NCBI GenBank assembly: GCA_026393835.1
Contig: JAPKZK010000135.1
Span: 1-64,000, forward strand
From: Candidatus Aminicenantota bacterium
GTDB lineage: Bacteria > Acidobacteriota > Aminicenantia > UBA2199
Length of the DNA stretch: 64,000 nucleotides
Reading direction: 5' to 3'
Shown: one piece after another, positions 52,914 through 62,396 of the stretch
How positions within the stretch are numbered: the first letter of the stretch is position 1
Layout: the number at the start of each line of letters is the position of its first letter
Notes under the pieces: generated by a model
The model's input: only the letters and a program-made list of their open reading frames with translations
Databases searched by the model: none
What the model was told of the DNA's origin: nothing
Translations under genes and position numbers: made by a program

Positions 52914-53281
52914 TTTCACAGTCTACGGGACAATTCTTGCTGATGCAGCCCATCGAAGATGCCATCCGCTCCGCCGACTTTTCCCAATTTAAAGAAATAT
53001 CGGCAAAAAAGATTTCCGTTAACCTGGAAGCGCCCTTTGATCTAAGGGGCTATGTGCTCATCGAAAAATTTATCGAGGATTTTTCAGAAGAATACTCCCC
53101 ATACAAAGCGGAAAGAATCGAATGGTCTTCCAAACAAATCGATGAAAATTACGCGGTCCAATCCCTGAACGTGGTCTTAAAAAACAAACGGTCCCGGCAA
53201 GAGATTTATTATAAATTCATTTTTTTTATGAAAAAAAATATACAATGGGAAATCTATTATCTAAGAGGCCTGGGTTTTTAA
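52823..53281 (+). CDS. secreted DUF4783-like protein
   Basis: About 152 residues. The signal-type N-terminus (about LLPSYLLTFLPSLLSLLFFLL) is encoded entirely by the right arm of the upstream palindrome. The mature part (QPIEDAIRSADFSQFKEISAKKISVNLE ... FIEDFSEEYSPYKAERIEW ... YYLRGLGF) has the NTF2-like cone pattern of DUF4783-type lipoprotein/secreted proteins. ATG at 52823 is preferred; a GTG at 52805 lies in the left arm. Its end overlaps the kinase gene by 37 bp. Confidence 0.6.
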   Translation: MVLKPLLPSYLLTFLPSLLSLLFFLLPSLLISQSTGQFLLMQPIEDAIRSADFSQFKEISAKKISVNLEAPFDLRGYVLIEKFIEDFSEEYSPYKAERIEWSSKQIDENYAVQSLNVVLKNKRSRQEIYYKFIFFMKKNIQWEIYYLRGLGF

Positions 53282-56200
53282 AATTTGCGCTCCCCGGCGT
53301 GCTTATCCTGGCGACAGGGATTCTATACCTCTTGTTTTTTAAACCGCCGCCCCTGGATAACGCCGCAGTCGAAAGAACGGTCCTGGCCAATTTGCAATCC
53401 ATCGAAACCACCCTGGCCCAAAAGGTTGAGGATTATAAGCAGAGGGCCGGCTTTATTTTTAATAAATACCAATCAAAACAGCTCCCGCACGCGGAACTGG
53501 GACCGAAAGAAGCGTTAATCATCGCCCCCGGCGGCGTCATTACTGATTACTTCGGTGAAATCTATTACTTTAAATTCAAAGATATGGGCGTGAACCAATG
53601 GCTGTTCAATGAAAGGAAAAACGCCCTTTTCTTTATGCAAAAAATGGCGGACCATGTCTTTTACGTTAGGTATTTCTGCAACCTGGAAAGCAATTTTATC
53701 CTGGACCGGGTGAAATATGACGCCGCCGTCAAGGAAATCACCTTTTTTAAAGAAGAAGAAAACGCCAACAACAAAACAAACGCCTATCAATACGACGAAG
53801 CCAGGGGCATGTTTTTCTATTCCCACCTGCTGAAAGGGTCCAATAACCGGTTGGCCCTCTATTTGAAATTTTCCAAAAAAGATATCGAAAACTATTATAG
53901 AAAAAGAGAAACCCTGTTTTTCTACGCCGTTCTCCTGGGTTTCCTGTTAACGTTAATGCTTGCGGCGGGCAGGAAAAAACCGGTCCTCGGCAAAGTCCTG
54001 TGGCTCGCCCTGCTGTCGATACTGTTTGTTATGCTTTCCCGCACGGGGGGAAGCGACCTTTACTTAACCGTGGGAAATATTCCGACTTTCCATTCCCTGG
54101 CCCGGGTTTTGCTTATCCTGGCGGCCTGCGCATCGCTGTGCTACTGGGACAGGCATAAAATGAAATTGAAATGGCCGGGCGCCGCTTTCCTGCTCTTCAA
54201 TCTGGCCTTGCTGGCCATGCTGAAAACAAGCGACGCCATTTTGAAAGCAGTCGATTTCAATCACGCGGAATTCGATAGCCACTACCTCACCCTGGTACTG
54301 GTCCTATTATTATTAAACCTGTTTCCCCTCTTCTTTATAAGAAACATCTCCAGCAAAAGAAACCTTATTGGCGTCGGTGGGTTTCTCCTGCTGCAAGCGG
54401 CCGTGACCGCGGCCGGGTATTACCTGCTTAAAATCAACGCCGCCAGTATACTGGTGGTCTCCATCATCGCTTTCCTGGCGATATTTTTTGAAAAAAAATT
54501 TCTTACCCGCATGGCAGTGGTGTTTTTGTTGGCCGTCTCCATCTTTCACCTGGCGAATCGCCAGTCCGTCGCCGAAAAAAAAGAATTCATCGCCGATAAT
54601 TTGAAAGAAATATTCTTAAATCAAAACAATTACGCCAAATTCATGGCCCGCGAGATCGTCCATGAGTTGAACCTGGAGAGCATGAATTTCTATAAATTTT
54701 TCCAGGAAGATGCGTCGTCCCGGTTGGAGACCACCTGGAGAAGAACCATGGCTTCCCGGGAGAATATCGCCTCCGGTATATTCGTCCTGTCGCCGGATGG
54801 CAGCGTCTTAAGCCAATACGCTTACCTACTGCAGTACCTGGACGTAGAGGCCCGGGCCGTTTTCCCTTTCTGGGCCATCGAGGACGCCGAGGCAAACCTT
54901 TTCGGCAAAAAAACACCCCTGGCCATGGCCTCTATCACCGTGGTCAGGCAAGGAAAAACCCTGGGCCGCATCGTTGTCCAGGTGCTGAATGCGCCGGAAT
55001 TGATCTTAAGACACCAGGATAAAGTCAATATCTTTACCATCGATAATAAAATCGACGGCATGGACCTGAGTTATATCAAGCTGGATGAACAAAACCGCAT
55101 CGTTGAAAATCCCTCCAATATCAACCTGGAAAATGTGGCCGGACTTTTAAAAATTCCCCCGGACGATCGCGGACGCTGGACTTCCTTCCGGTTTATCGAT
55201 CTCACCTTCAGCGGCTATATATTCAAACATGAAAAAGACACCATCATCATCTTTTTCCCAGCGGCGACGCTGTTTAAAAATTTTTCCGAGATCATTAAAA
55301 TATACCTCTTCCTGGCGCTGCTATTTTTCCTTTTCTATTCCCGGGATATGAAGCGGCTGGATTGGAAGTCCATATATTATTCTTTTTCCATACGGGTGTT
55401 CGGCATTTTAATCATCATTTCGCTGCTCACCGCCGTTATTTTTTCGCTTTTCTCCATCAATTTCAATTCCCGGTCTTCCCTGCGCCAGTCCCTGCAAATG
55501 ATGTACGAACGGGGACGCGCGGCCCAAAATATCGGCTATAACCTGCTGGCTGAAAACGAAGAGTTTACTCCCAACCACCTGGTCCTGCTTTCCAGGATTT
55601 TGAACAGCGATGTGAGCATCTATAAAAAAGGGGCCTTGCTGGAAACCTCTAACTACAGGAAAACCATCGATTACGAAGTGCCGAACTTTCTCCACTCCAA
55701 TATCGTCCAATTGCTGACCCGCAAAAACCAGAAATTTGTACTGCTGGATCAAGAAGACGGGTATCACCTTTATTTCCAGGTTTATGATTACATCCTGGAC
55801 GTGGAGTTCTCCTACCAATGGCCCAAGCTGCTGTCTGAGAAAGACTACTATACCAACTTCATCATTACCCTGTTTTTTATCCTCGCCATTATCGGTTTTT
55901 CCTCAGCTTTCTTTTTCAGGAAAAAGATTCTCGCCCCGGTGGATGACCTGAATAAAGGCATGGCGGAAGTGGAAAAGGGCGGCCTGCCCCAACTGAAAAA
56001 AATTCCCGCGGAAATTGAACTGAAAAATCTTTATATGGGTTTCAACGCCATGATCGAAGGTATCCGGGAACAGAAAAAGAATATCTCCGAAATCTCCCGC
56101 ATGAAAACCATTATTAAACTGGGGCGGCGCGTGGCCCACGAGGTGAAAAACCCCTTAACGCCCATTAAGTTATCCGCCGAACAAATCCTGTTGGCGCTAA

Positions 56201-56784
56201 AGGATAAGAACCCGGACTATGAGAATATTATCCGCCAGTCCATCAACTATATTATCGATGAGACCGAGCATTTGCGAAAAGTTTCCTATGGGTTTTTAGA
56301 CCTTTCCCGGCTGGACGAATTGAGCCCCCAGCCCTTTGATATGCGGGACCTGGTGAGGGAAGAAGTGTTTAATGCCGCGCAAATCTATTCCCATATCGAT
56401 TTTCCCATCCATGAAGAGGTAGACGACGATGTGGATAAAGATAAAAACCCGTTTATCGTTACCCTCGATAAATTCAAGATCAAACAGGCGCTGAAAAATT
56501 TGATCAACAATTCCCTCGAAGCCATCGGCGAGAAGAACGGGGTGGTGGCCATAAACCTGGCCCGCCGGCGCGACCGTATTTCACTGGAAGTCGTGGATAA
56601 CGGCGTCGGCATGGATGAAGAGGGATTGAACCGGATTTACAATATCGATTATTCCACCAAAGAGAGCGGCACGGGCCTGGGTTTGTTTATCGTGAAACGG
56701 ATCATCGACCTTCATAAAGGCCACATCGTAATCGAATCGGCAAAAAACAAAGGCGCCCGCGTGAAACTGGAACTGCCGGTATGA
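53245..56784 (+). CDS. very large NtrY-like sensor histidine kinase
   Basis: 1179 residues. One membrane span near the N-terminus, a first extracytoplasmic domain (about 35-220), a cluster of about seven spans (225-440), a second sensor region (450-680), two more spans, a third extracytoplasmic region and a last span near 875. Then HAMP, the phospho-acceptor H965 in RRVAHEVKNPLTPIK, N-box LKNLINNSLEAI and G boxes DNGVGMD and GTGLGLFIVK. The HEVKNPLTPIKL box is typical of NtrY kinases, which work with NtrC-type regulators; none is adjacent. Extra sensor modules make it almost twice the usual length. Confidence 0.85.
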   Translation: MGNLLSKRPGFLKFALPGVLILATGILYLLFFKPPPLDNAAVERTVLANLQSIETTLAQKVEDYKQRAGFIFNKYQSKQLPHAELGPKEALIIAPGGVITDYFGEIYYFKFKDMGVNQWLFNERKNALFFMQKMADHVFYVRYFCNLESNFILDRVKYDAAVKEITFFKEEENANNKTNAYQYDEARGMFFYSHLLKGSNNRLALYLKFSKKDIENYYRKRETLFFYAVLLGFLLTLMLAAGRKKPVLGKVLWLALLSILFVMLSRTGGSDLYLTVGNIPTFHSLARVLLILAACASLCYWDRHKMKLKWPGAAFLLFNLALLAMLKTSDAILKAVDFNHAEFDSHYLTLVLVLLLLNLFPLFFIRNISSKRNLIGVGGFLLLQAAVTAAGYYLLKINAASILVVSIIAFLAIFFEKKFLTRMAVVFLLAVSIFHLANRQSVAEKKEFIADNLKEIFLNQNNYAKFMAREIVHELNLESMNFYKFFQEDASSRLETTWRRTMASRENIASGIFVLSPDGSVLSQYAYLLQYLDVEARAVFPFWAIEDAEANLFGKKTPLAMASITVVRQGKTLGRIVVQVLNAPELILRHQDKVNIFTIDNKIDGMDLSYIKLDEQNRIVENPSNINLENVAGLLKIPPDDRGRWTSFRFIDLTFSGYIFKHEKDTIIIFFPAATLFKNFSEIIKIYLFLALLFFLFYSRDMKRLDWKSIYYSFSIRVFGILIIISLLTAVIFSLFSINFNSRSSLRQSLQMMYERGRAAQNIGYNLLAENEEFTPNHLVLLSRILNSDVSIYKKGALLETSNYRKTIDYEVPNFLHSNIVQLLTRKNQKFVLLDQEDGYHLYFQVYDYILDVEFSYQWPKLLSEKDYYTNFIITLFFILAIIGFSSAFFFRKKILAPVDDLNKGMAEVEKGGLPQLKKIPAEIELKNLYMGFNAMIEGIREQKKNISEISRMKTIIKLGRRVAHEVKNPLTPIKLSAEQILLALKDKNPDYENIIRQSINYIIDETEHLRKVSYGFLDLSRLDELSPQPFDMRDLVREEVFNAAQIYSHIDFPIHEEVDDDVDKDKNPFIVTLDKFKIKQALKNLINNSLEAIGEKNGVVAINLARRRDRISLEVVDNGVGMDEEGLNRIYNIDYSTKESGTGLGLFIVKRIIDLHKGHIVIESAKNKGARVKLELPV

Positions 56785-56825
56785 AAGGTGAATTGAATGA
56801 TGAATGATGAATGATGAAAAAGATA

Positions 56826-56956
56826 ATTATAAATGATAAATGATAAATTATAAATTATAAATGAAGGCGCCCTACGGGCAAAATAATATAGATATCGTCC
56901 GTAGGACACAATTTTCCGTTTATAATTTATCATTTATAATTTATCATTTATAATTT
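56826..56956. repeat. palindrome of ATAAATG/ATAAATT units
   Basis: Left arm (56826-56863) repeats TAAATGATAAATGATAAATT; the right arm (56920-56956) is its reverse complement. Inside, CCTACGG (56871-56877) pairs with CCGTAGG (56899-56905). It lies between the kinase stop and the LD-carboxypeptidase start. Confidence 0.8.
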
Positions 56957-56979
56957 TAACAGTTTAGTGAGGTGAGACA

Positions 56980-57882
56980 ATGCTGAAACCGGTTGAATTA
57001 CGTAAAGGCGATAAGGTCGGGATTATCGTTCCCGCATCCCCGGTAAAAGAACCCTATCGAACCCGGGGCCTGGAAAAAATAAAAGAAATGGGCTATGTCC
57101 CGGTGGAAGTGGAAGGTATCCTGTCTAAGAACGATTTCCTTGCCAAACCCACGGAAGAAAGTTTCGCGGACTTGCGGCGGTTTTTCTTTGATAAAGAGAT
57201 CAAAGCTCTGTGGGCCGCCCGGGGCGGGTATGGTTCCAATCACCTGCTGCCGTTATTGGATAAATTGATCATAGAGGACCCCAAAATCGTTATCGGCGCT
57301 TCCGATATCAGTTACCTGCTGTGGTATTTATTGGACCGCTTTCAAATGGTGGTCTTTTACGGTCCCATGGCCTATTCCTCGCTGCCGGAGGACCGGTTCG
57401 ACGCGGACAATTTCCAGGAGGTCCTCAGCGGCAATTATGCGGAGATAAAAATCCCCGGCCAGGCGCTGGTTCCCGGCAGTGCAAAAGCAATCATCACCGG
57501 CGGTTGCCTTTCCAATTTTGTCTCTTTGATGGGCACCCCTTATCTGCCCATTGTGCGGGACCGCATCCTGCTGCTGGAAGATGTGTCCGAAAGACCCTAC
57601 CGCCTGGACCGCATGTTCTGGCAGATTGCCCAGGCAGGGCTGTTTTCAAAAATCAAAGGCCTAGTGTTGGGCGAATTCCGCCATTGTTTTAAGAACGACG
57701 AAGAGAAAGAGAATTTCCAACAGCGGATTCGTTATTATTTAAAAGAGTACCGTATTCCCGTTCTTTACGGTTTGCCGTTTGGGCATGCCGAAAACATTCA
57801 CACCTTACCCCTGGGCATCGAAGTGGAAATCGACACGTCCTATTTCCAGGGATTGGTTATCAAAGAAAAGGGCGTCCGTTAA
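56980..57882 (+). CDS. LD-carboxypeptidase (S66 family)
   Basis: 300 residues, typical of S66 peptidases. The nucleophile is S108 in VIGASDISYL, following LWAARGGYGSNHLLP; the second half has LVLGEFRHC and LPFGHAENIHTLPLG, which supply the Glu and His of the Ser-Glu-His triad. LdcA enzymes remove the terminal D-alanine of murein tetrapeptides in the cytoplasm during wall recycling. GAGGTGAG precedes the start. Confidence 0.87.
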   Translation: MLKPVELRKGDKVGIIVPASPVKEPYRTRGLEKIKEMGYVPVEVEGILSKNDFLAKPTEESFADLRRFFFDKEIKALWAARGGYGSNHLLPLLDKLIIEDPKIVIGASDISYLLWYLLDRFQMVVFYGPMAYSSLPEDRFDADNFQEVLSGNYAEIKIPGQALVPGSAKAIITGGCLSNFVSLMGTPYLPIVRDRILLLEDVSERPYRLDRMFWQIAQAGLFSKIKGLVLGEFRHCFKNDEEKENFQQRIRYYLKEYRIPVLYGLPFGHAENIHTLPLGIEVEIDTSYFQGLVIKEKGVR

Positions 57883-57906
57883 CAATGCGGTCCACAGCCT
57901 GAACTG

Positions 57907-58971
57907 TTACGATATTTGTTCCTTTTTATATATAAGCTGATTCATCTGGCATTCGTTCGTATCCACATCATCGCGAACCCCCTTGTAAATCGGTTGGTAT
58001 AAACTCCCCCCTTCATAGGCATATAAGTAACGTACCTCGATGACCGCGCCTACAGCGGGAACATCCTGGTTTGGGGGAATAGTCACATTTCCCACCGACA
58101 TTTTTTTCTCATTGTCGATTAGTTCCATGGCGATACTGCGTTTATCGTTGTGTTTGGACACGATAACCGATGCGGTCTTATAAAACTTATACTTAAATTG
58201 ATCGCCGCCGCTAGCGGGAGAACCCGGGATATATGGGGCAGAACGTTTCTTGAACACGATTCCTTCGCCGCCATTTTTTTCCAACTGCTCGAATAACCGT
58301 TGTTTTTCCGCCGTCGTACGGGCGGTGGTAACCACCCGGATACTATCGCCAAACGTTGTATTCTCCAGTTGAGCCAACCTTTCCTCATAGGGTAAATCCC
58401 CGGTATCTACGCCCTTATTCTTTAACATATCAAAGACAAATACCATTTCATTTACCGTTTCCCCATCGATAATACAGTTTTGAGGCATTAGCTTTGCACT
58501 CTCGATTACCGGCGCGGGCGCCCCACAGGAAAGCCCCTTTTTATTAATAGCTGTCACATCGGCGTCCCCCTTTGATAATAGAAGGCGTTTACCATCGTGT
58601 TTCTCCTGGGCAAAGTAACCATCGTCCTCAATAAATTCTCTTACCTTTGGGAACTCAATTTCATTTAACAGTTGACAGTGAATACCCGTATACTGAGATT
58701 CCTTATCCGTATGAATGTAAGGAGTGCCGGCATCTCCCGGGGTATACCCTTTTGCCGTCTTACTCTTTATCAAATTATCATACACTTTTTTTGCCCTGTC
58801 ATAATCCAGGGGCTCGTTGGTTTTGGTTTCGGTTTTTAAAGTGGTCCCCCGTCTGCCAAACGCATAATTGACCGTAAAACCGCCGTCAACTTCTTGAAGA
58901 GAGGCCTGATACACCTTATCGGATTTACCCTCTCGAAAATACAACGTTACAGATTCTTCTAAATTTTTCAT
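57907..58971 (-). CDS. WGR-domain ATP-dependent DNA ligase-like protein
   Basis: About 354 residues. Residues 1-85 are a WGR domain (VTLYFREGKSDKVYQASL ... FGRRGTT). Residues 115-354 hold the nucleotidyltransferase motifs of ATP-dependent ligases: motif I EKHDGKR with the adenylated K124, motif III DGE, motif IV EGIVFK and motif V KYKFYK, then an OB-like end. WGR domains bind DNA ends in PARPs, so this may be a nick- or break-repair ligase. No Ku or LigD gene is near. The start at 58971 has AGGAGA upstream; the frame is open further upstream. Confidence 0.8.
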   Translation of the reverse strand: MKNLEESVTLYFREGKSDKVYQASLQEVDGGFTVNYAFGRRGTTLKTETKTNEPLDYDRAKKVYDNLIKSKTAKGYTPGDAGTPYIHTDKESQYTGIHCQLLNEIEFPKVREFIEDDGYFAQEKHDGKRLLLSKGDADVTAINKKGLSCGAPAPVIESAKLMPQNCIIDGETVNEMVFVFDMLKNKGVDTGDLPYEERLAQLENTTFGDSIRVVTTARTTAEKQRLFEQLEKNGGEGIVFKKRSAPYIPGSPASGGDQFKYKFYKTASVIVSKHNDKRSIAMELIDNEKKMSVGNVTIPPNQDVPAVGAVIEVRYLYAYEGGSLYQPIYKGVRDDVDTNECQMNQLIYKKEQIS

Positions 58972-59139
58972 TAAAATATCTCCTAATATTCCAAAAGTTT
59001 CCAATACGTCCGTTGGAAGTATACATGAATTGGACAGTATATTCAAGATCATGCTTTTTGAGAGTTGAAAGAAAAAATGGCACAAAGGGGTCGCCCTTAA
59101 ATTATTCAAAATGAGAATACGGATTAGAAAATTAAGGGC

Positions 59140-59168
59140 TTGACAAAAGAAACGTTTTTCTTTAAAAC
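59140..59168 (+). promoter_or_regulatory. possible promoter of the binding-protein gene
   Basis: TTGACA (59140-59145), 17-bp spacer, TAAAAC (59163-59168), a weak -10. Its start site would fall almost on the ATG at 59175, giving a leaderless mRNA; no ribosome binding site is visible there. Confidence 0.35.
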
Positions 59169-59174
59169 TATACC

Positions 59175-60701
59175 ATGCGCTTAAAAAATAAAATTTTGCC
59201 AATCTTAGTCGGTATATTTTCCCTGCTGCTCTCAACGTTATATTTACCGGGCAAAGAGAAGCCGGATAAAACGCTTCACTTCGCAACCCCCCTCCCCTTC
59301 GAGTTCACTTACGACCCTGTCGAAGGGAATTATATCAACCTCCAGGCCCTTTTCCAGGCTGTCTATTCGACGCTTTTCAAACTGGATGAATACCTGCAGC
59401 CTCAACCGTTCCTACTGGAAAAATTTACCCGCAGCGGGAAAACCGTTATATTCGAACTTAAAAAAGACGCCAAATTTTCCGACGGTTCGGATATTACGTC
59501 CACGGATGTAGTCCAGTCCATCGAGGCCGGTATGAGACATACGTCCTACCCTAACCCGGTTTACAAAATGATCGAAGGCGGCGAAGACCTGTTCCAGGGT
59601 AAAACAACCCACTGCTCCGGCATTAAAACCATCGACGTAAAACATTTCCGGATCATACTGGAAAATGAAAACGCCGAATTCAGCTATTATTTTACTTCTT
59701 CCATTATGTCCATCCTGCCCGGGAACCGCAACCGCGATAAAGACAAACTACTTTTTTCCGGTCCCTTCCAGGTTGTCCGCCAGGAACAAGAAAAAAACCA
59801 GGTCATTCTCACGCTAAAAAAAAACCCCTGGTATACCGGCGACAAACCCAAACTGGATACCCTTTTTATCCATATTTACCAGGAAGACGCCGATTTCCAG
59901 AAAGCCATCCTGAGGGGAGAACCGGATCTATTCCTTTACAATAACCGTCAACAAATGCCTGAAAGCAGGTACAAGTACAATTATTTTAAAACCCCTATTT
60001 TCGGCGGTTTCTATCTTAAACCCAATCCTAAAAGCGGCCCCTTCAAAGACAAACAGTTAAGAACTTTTTTCAAATATTTTGTCCGGTCCGAGGATGTCGC
60101 CAGGAGCGAAAACTGGGTGTTGACAATCCCGGTGGATCTGGTGCTACCTTATAACATGACCGGCTATTTCGTTTTCAACCCCATCCCACGGCTGGATTTC
60201 AAACCATTCGCCCCCACCGCTCATGTAACCATCAAATGCGTCAACCCCAGGTTCGGCATCCGGGAAGAGTTGTTTGCCCTGCTAAAAAAGAAATTAAAAA
60301 AGTACAACATTTCCCTGGACCTCCAATGGGATTCGATGCCCGATATACACCAGATGGAAAGAATAGGCGCACTGGATCTGACCTCCCTTTATTATATCGC
60401 GGATGTTCCCCTCTCTTCCTATTTTTACGAAACTCTTTTTATACCCGGGCACGAATTGAATCTATTCGGGTATGAGGCGCCGGAAGCCCTTGAACTACTG
60501 GATACTTACCGCAAAGAGACCGATGAAATCAAAAAACTGAAAATCCTCGCCCGCCTGGAAGAGATTGCGCAAGAGGAGGCGATTTTAATCCCCCTGTTTA
60601 ACCCGCTGTCCCTCCTGGGTTATAAAAATGATGTAAAAAATGTAACCATCGACAAATTTTTGAATATAAACTTCAAGGATATAGATGTTAAAAATAAATA
60701 A
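59175..60701 (+). CDS. extracellular solute-binding protein (SBP_bac_5 family)
   Basis: 508 residues with a signal peptide and the peptide/nickel-binding protein fold: ALFQAVYSTLFKLDEYLQPQPFLLEKF, FELKKDAKFSDGSDITSTDVVQSI and LLFSGPFQVV are the classic segments. There is no lipobox cysteine and no permease or ATPase genes nearby. The gene overlaps the kinase gene by 17 bp, so it likely serves as a periplasmic sensor partner rather than a transport component (inference). Confidence 0.82.
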   Translation: MRLKNKILPILVGIFSLLLSTLYLPGKEKPDKTLHFATPLPFEFTYDPVEGNYINLQALFQAVYSTLFKLDEYLQPQPFLLEKFTRSGKTVIFELKKDAKFSDGSDITSTDVVQSIEAGMRHTSYPNPVYKMIEGGEDLFQGKTTHCSGIKTIDVKHFRIILENENAEFSYYFTSSIMSILPGNRNRDKDKLLFSGPFQVVRQEQEKNQVILTLKKNPWYTGDKPKLDTLFIHIYQEDADFQKAILRGEPDLFLYNNRQQMPESRYKYNYFKTPIFGGFYLKPNPKSGPFKDKQLRTFFKYFVRSEDVARSENWVLTIPVDLVLPYNMTGYFVFNPIPRLDFKPFAPTAHVTIKCVNPRFGIREELFALLKKKLKKYNISLDLQWDSMPDIHQMERIGALDLTSLYYIADVPLSSYFYETLFIPGHELNLFGYEAPEALELLDTYRKETDEIKKLKILARLEEIAQEEAILIPLFNPLSLLGYKNDVKNVTIDKFLNINFKDIDVKNK

Positions 60702-62181
60702 AGGCATAAAGGCAAAGTTGATCATCAGCCTGGTGGCCACCACCCTGGCGGTGCTGGTGCTGTATTCCATCGCCCTGGACAGGTCCCTGAAAAACCATTC
60801 CAGGAAGGAATCGGAAAAGACCATCCTGTTCCTGGGCCGGAACGTTTCGATCCTGCTGCAAAAAGCGCTGTTCAACCAGGATTACGGTGAAATAAAAAAC
60901 ATCGCCCGGTCCATTATCCTGGAGAACTTCGATTTCCTTATTATCTATGATAATATTACCGCGAATACAGCCTTCCTGGAAGATAAGCAGGACATCACCC
61001 GGTCTTTCAATATGGCTAAGATGTTTGAAAACAAATCAGCCTTTGAAAAAACAAGCATCGCTATCCGCGGAGAGAATTACACCCGGTATTTATTCCCCGT
61101 CAACTTGCCCGGTCTGTCCAGACCCCTGGGGTTCCTGGTTATCGGGATGTCCGAAGGGGGAATCGAGTCTCAACTGAAGCAAATTACCTACCGGTTGGGC
61201 ATCATCAGTGTTCTCCTGTTTTTGACCCTTACCGGGATCATCTACCTGCTGTCCGATAAAATTGTAAAACCCCTCAAGGAATTAAACAGAAATATCGGGA
61301 AATTTGCCTCCGGCGATTTAACTGTCCGTTCCAACATTAAGACCGGGGATGAAATCGGCGACCTTTCGGAAAATTTCAACAGGATGGCGGACAAGATTAA
61401 TGAGCAGATACTATCCATCGAAGAATACAGTAAAAACCTTGAAAGGATGGTGGAGGAACGGACGGAAGAACTCCTGGCCGCTCTTGATAACATCAAGGAA
61501 AAGGATAAAAAATTGAACCAGGCGGAAAAGATCAACAGCCTGAATTCCGTGGTCTCGGCCATTGCGCATGAGATCAATAACCCGTTGGCCATTATTTCCG
61601 GGAACATACAATTGATCGAAGCCAAAATTGCCGATGAACCGCTGAAAAAGAAATTGGCTGTGGCCCAGGCGGCTATCCAGCGGATTGCCACCCTGATCGA
61701 CGAGATTAATTTTTTCTCCGCCATCAAAAATTTGCAAGTCGAATCCCTGGCTTTTTCCCTTCTACTATCCGATGCAGTGAATAAAATCGTACCGGGAAAT
61801 GTAAAAATGAATATCGACCGGATCGAAGCCGATAAAATCACCTCGAACCGTTATTTACTAACCCTCTGCCTGGAAAATATTATACAGAATTCCATCGACC
61901 AGTTCCAGGATAGGAATATTCAAGGCGAAATCCGGGTGAATTACTTCAAAGACCCTTACTATTTCGTGGTGGAAATTATCGATAACGGGGGGGGCGTCGA
62001 AGACCCCGCCAGGGTTTTCGATCCTTTTTACACCACTTCCCTTCATAAGAAAGGGTTGGGCTTAACGTTTGTTTTTCATGCGGTCCAGGCGATGAACGGG
62101 GAGATCGCCGTGGAAAATGAGCAAAACGGCGCAAAAATAACATTGAAAATCCCCGTGTTAAATCTAGCCGAAGAAGATTAG
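60685..62181 (+). CDS. sensor histidine kinase coupled to binding protein
   Basis: 498 residues: membrane span at about 10-30, a periplasmic domain to about 170, a second span (GIISVLLFLTLTGIIYLL), HAMP (about 195-245), coiled coil, phospho-acceptor H295 in SAIAHEINNPLAI, and an ATPase domain with LENIIQNSIDQF, DNGGGVEDP and KGLGLTFV. AAGGATA precedes the start. No response regulator gene follows directly. Confidence 0.87.
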   Translation: MLKINKGIKAKLIISLVATTLAVLVLYSIALDRSLKNHSRKESEKTILFLGRNVSILLQKALFNQDYGEIKNIARSIILENFDFLIIYDNITANTAFLEDKQDITRSFNMAKMFENKSAFEKTSIAIRGENYTRYLFPVNLPGLSRPLGFLVIGMSEGGIESQLKQITYRLGIISVLLFLTLTGIIYLLSDKIVKPLKELNRNIGKFASGDLTVRSNIKTGDEIGDLSENFNRMADKINEQILSIEEYSKNLERMVEERTEELLAALDNIKEKDKKLNQAEKINSLNSVVSAIAHEINNPLAIISGNIQLIEAKIADEPLKKKLAVAQAAIQRIATLIDEINFFSAIKNLQVESLAFSLLLSDAVNKIVPGNVKMNIDRIEADKITSNRYLLTLCLENIIQNSIDQFQDRNIQGEIRVNYFKDPYYFVVEIIDNGGGVEDPARVFDPFYTTSLHKKGLGLTFVFHAVQAMNGEIAVENEQNGAKITLKIPVLNLAEED

Positions 62182-62245
62182 CCCACGAATTACACGAATT
62201 TTCACGAATGTTTTTTGCCTTTTTTTCATCATTCATCATTCATAC
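62182..62245. repeat. dispersed intergenic text (ACGAATT, TCATCATTCAT)
   Basis: CCCACGAATTACACGAATTTTCACGAAT followed by CATCATTCATCATTCAT; related units are at 23300, 52030 and 56795. The rest of the gap to 62359 has a 27-codon open frame of unknown meaning. Confidence 0.5.
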
Positions 62246-62359
62246 CATGGCTAAGTGTTGCACGCGTGAAGCTTTGTCCAACCGTTTAATTGAAGAGATA
62301 TGCAAGTTAGACCAGCTTATCCGGGAATAAAAAATCGAAAACGACCATAATATTTTCTA

Positions 62360-62387
62360 TTGCCAATTAAAAATATTATGGTAAAAT
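62360..62387 (+). promoter_or_regulatory. promoter of the AAA_14 gene, near-leaderless
   Basis: TTGCCA (62360-62365), 16-bp spacer, TAAAAT (62382-62387), only 9 bp before the ATG. No ribosome binding site fits in between. Confidence 0.55.
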
Positions 62388-62396
62388 ACAAGTATT

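Noticed and set aside
56785..56979. Insertion-sequence terminal repeats
   Set aside because: The palindromes have no transposase nearby and no visible target-site duplications.
62247..62330. 27-codon plus-strand frame MAKCCTREALSN...
   Set aside because: No ribosome binding site or recognisable family; too short to support, though it might be a gene remnant.
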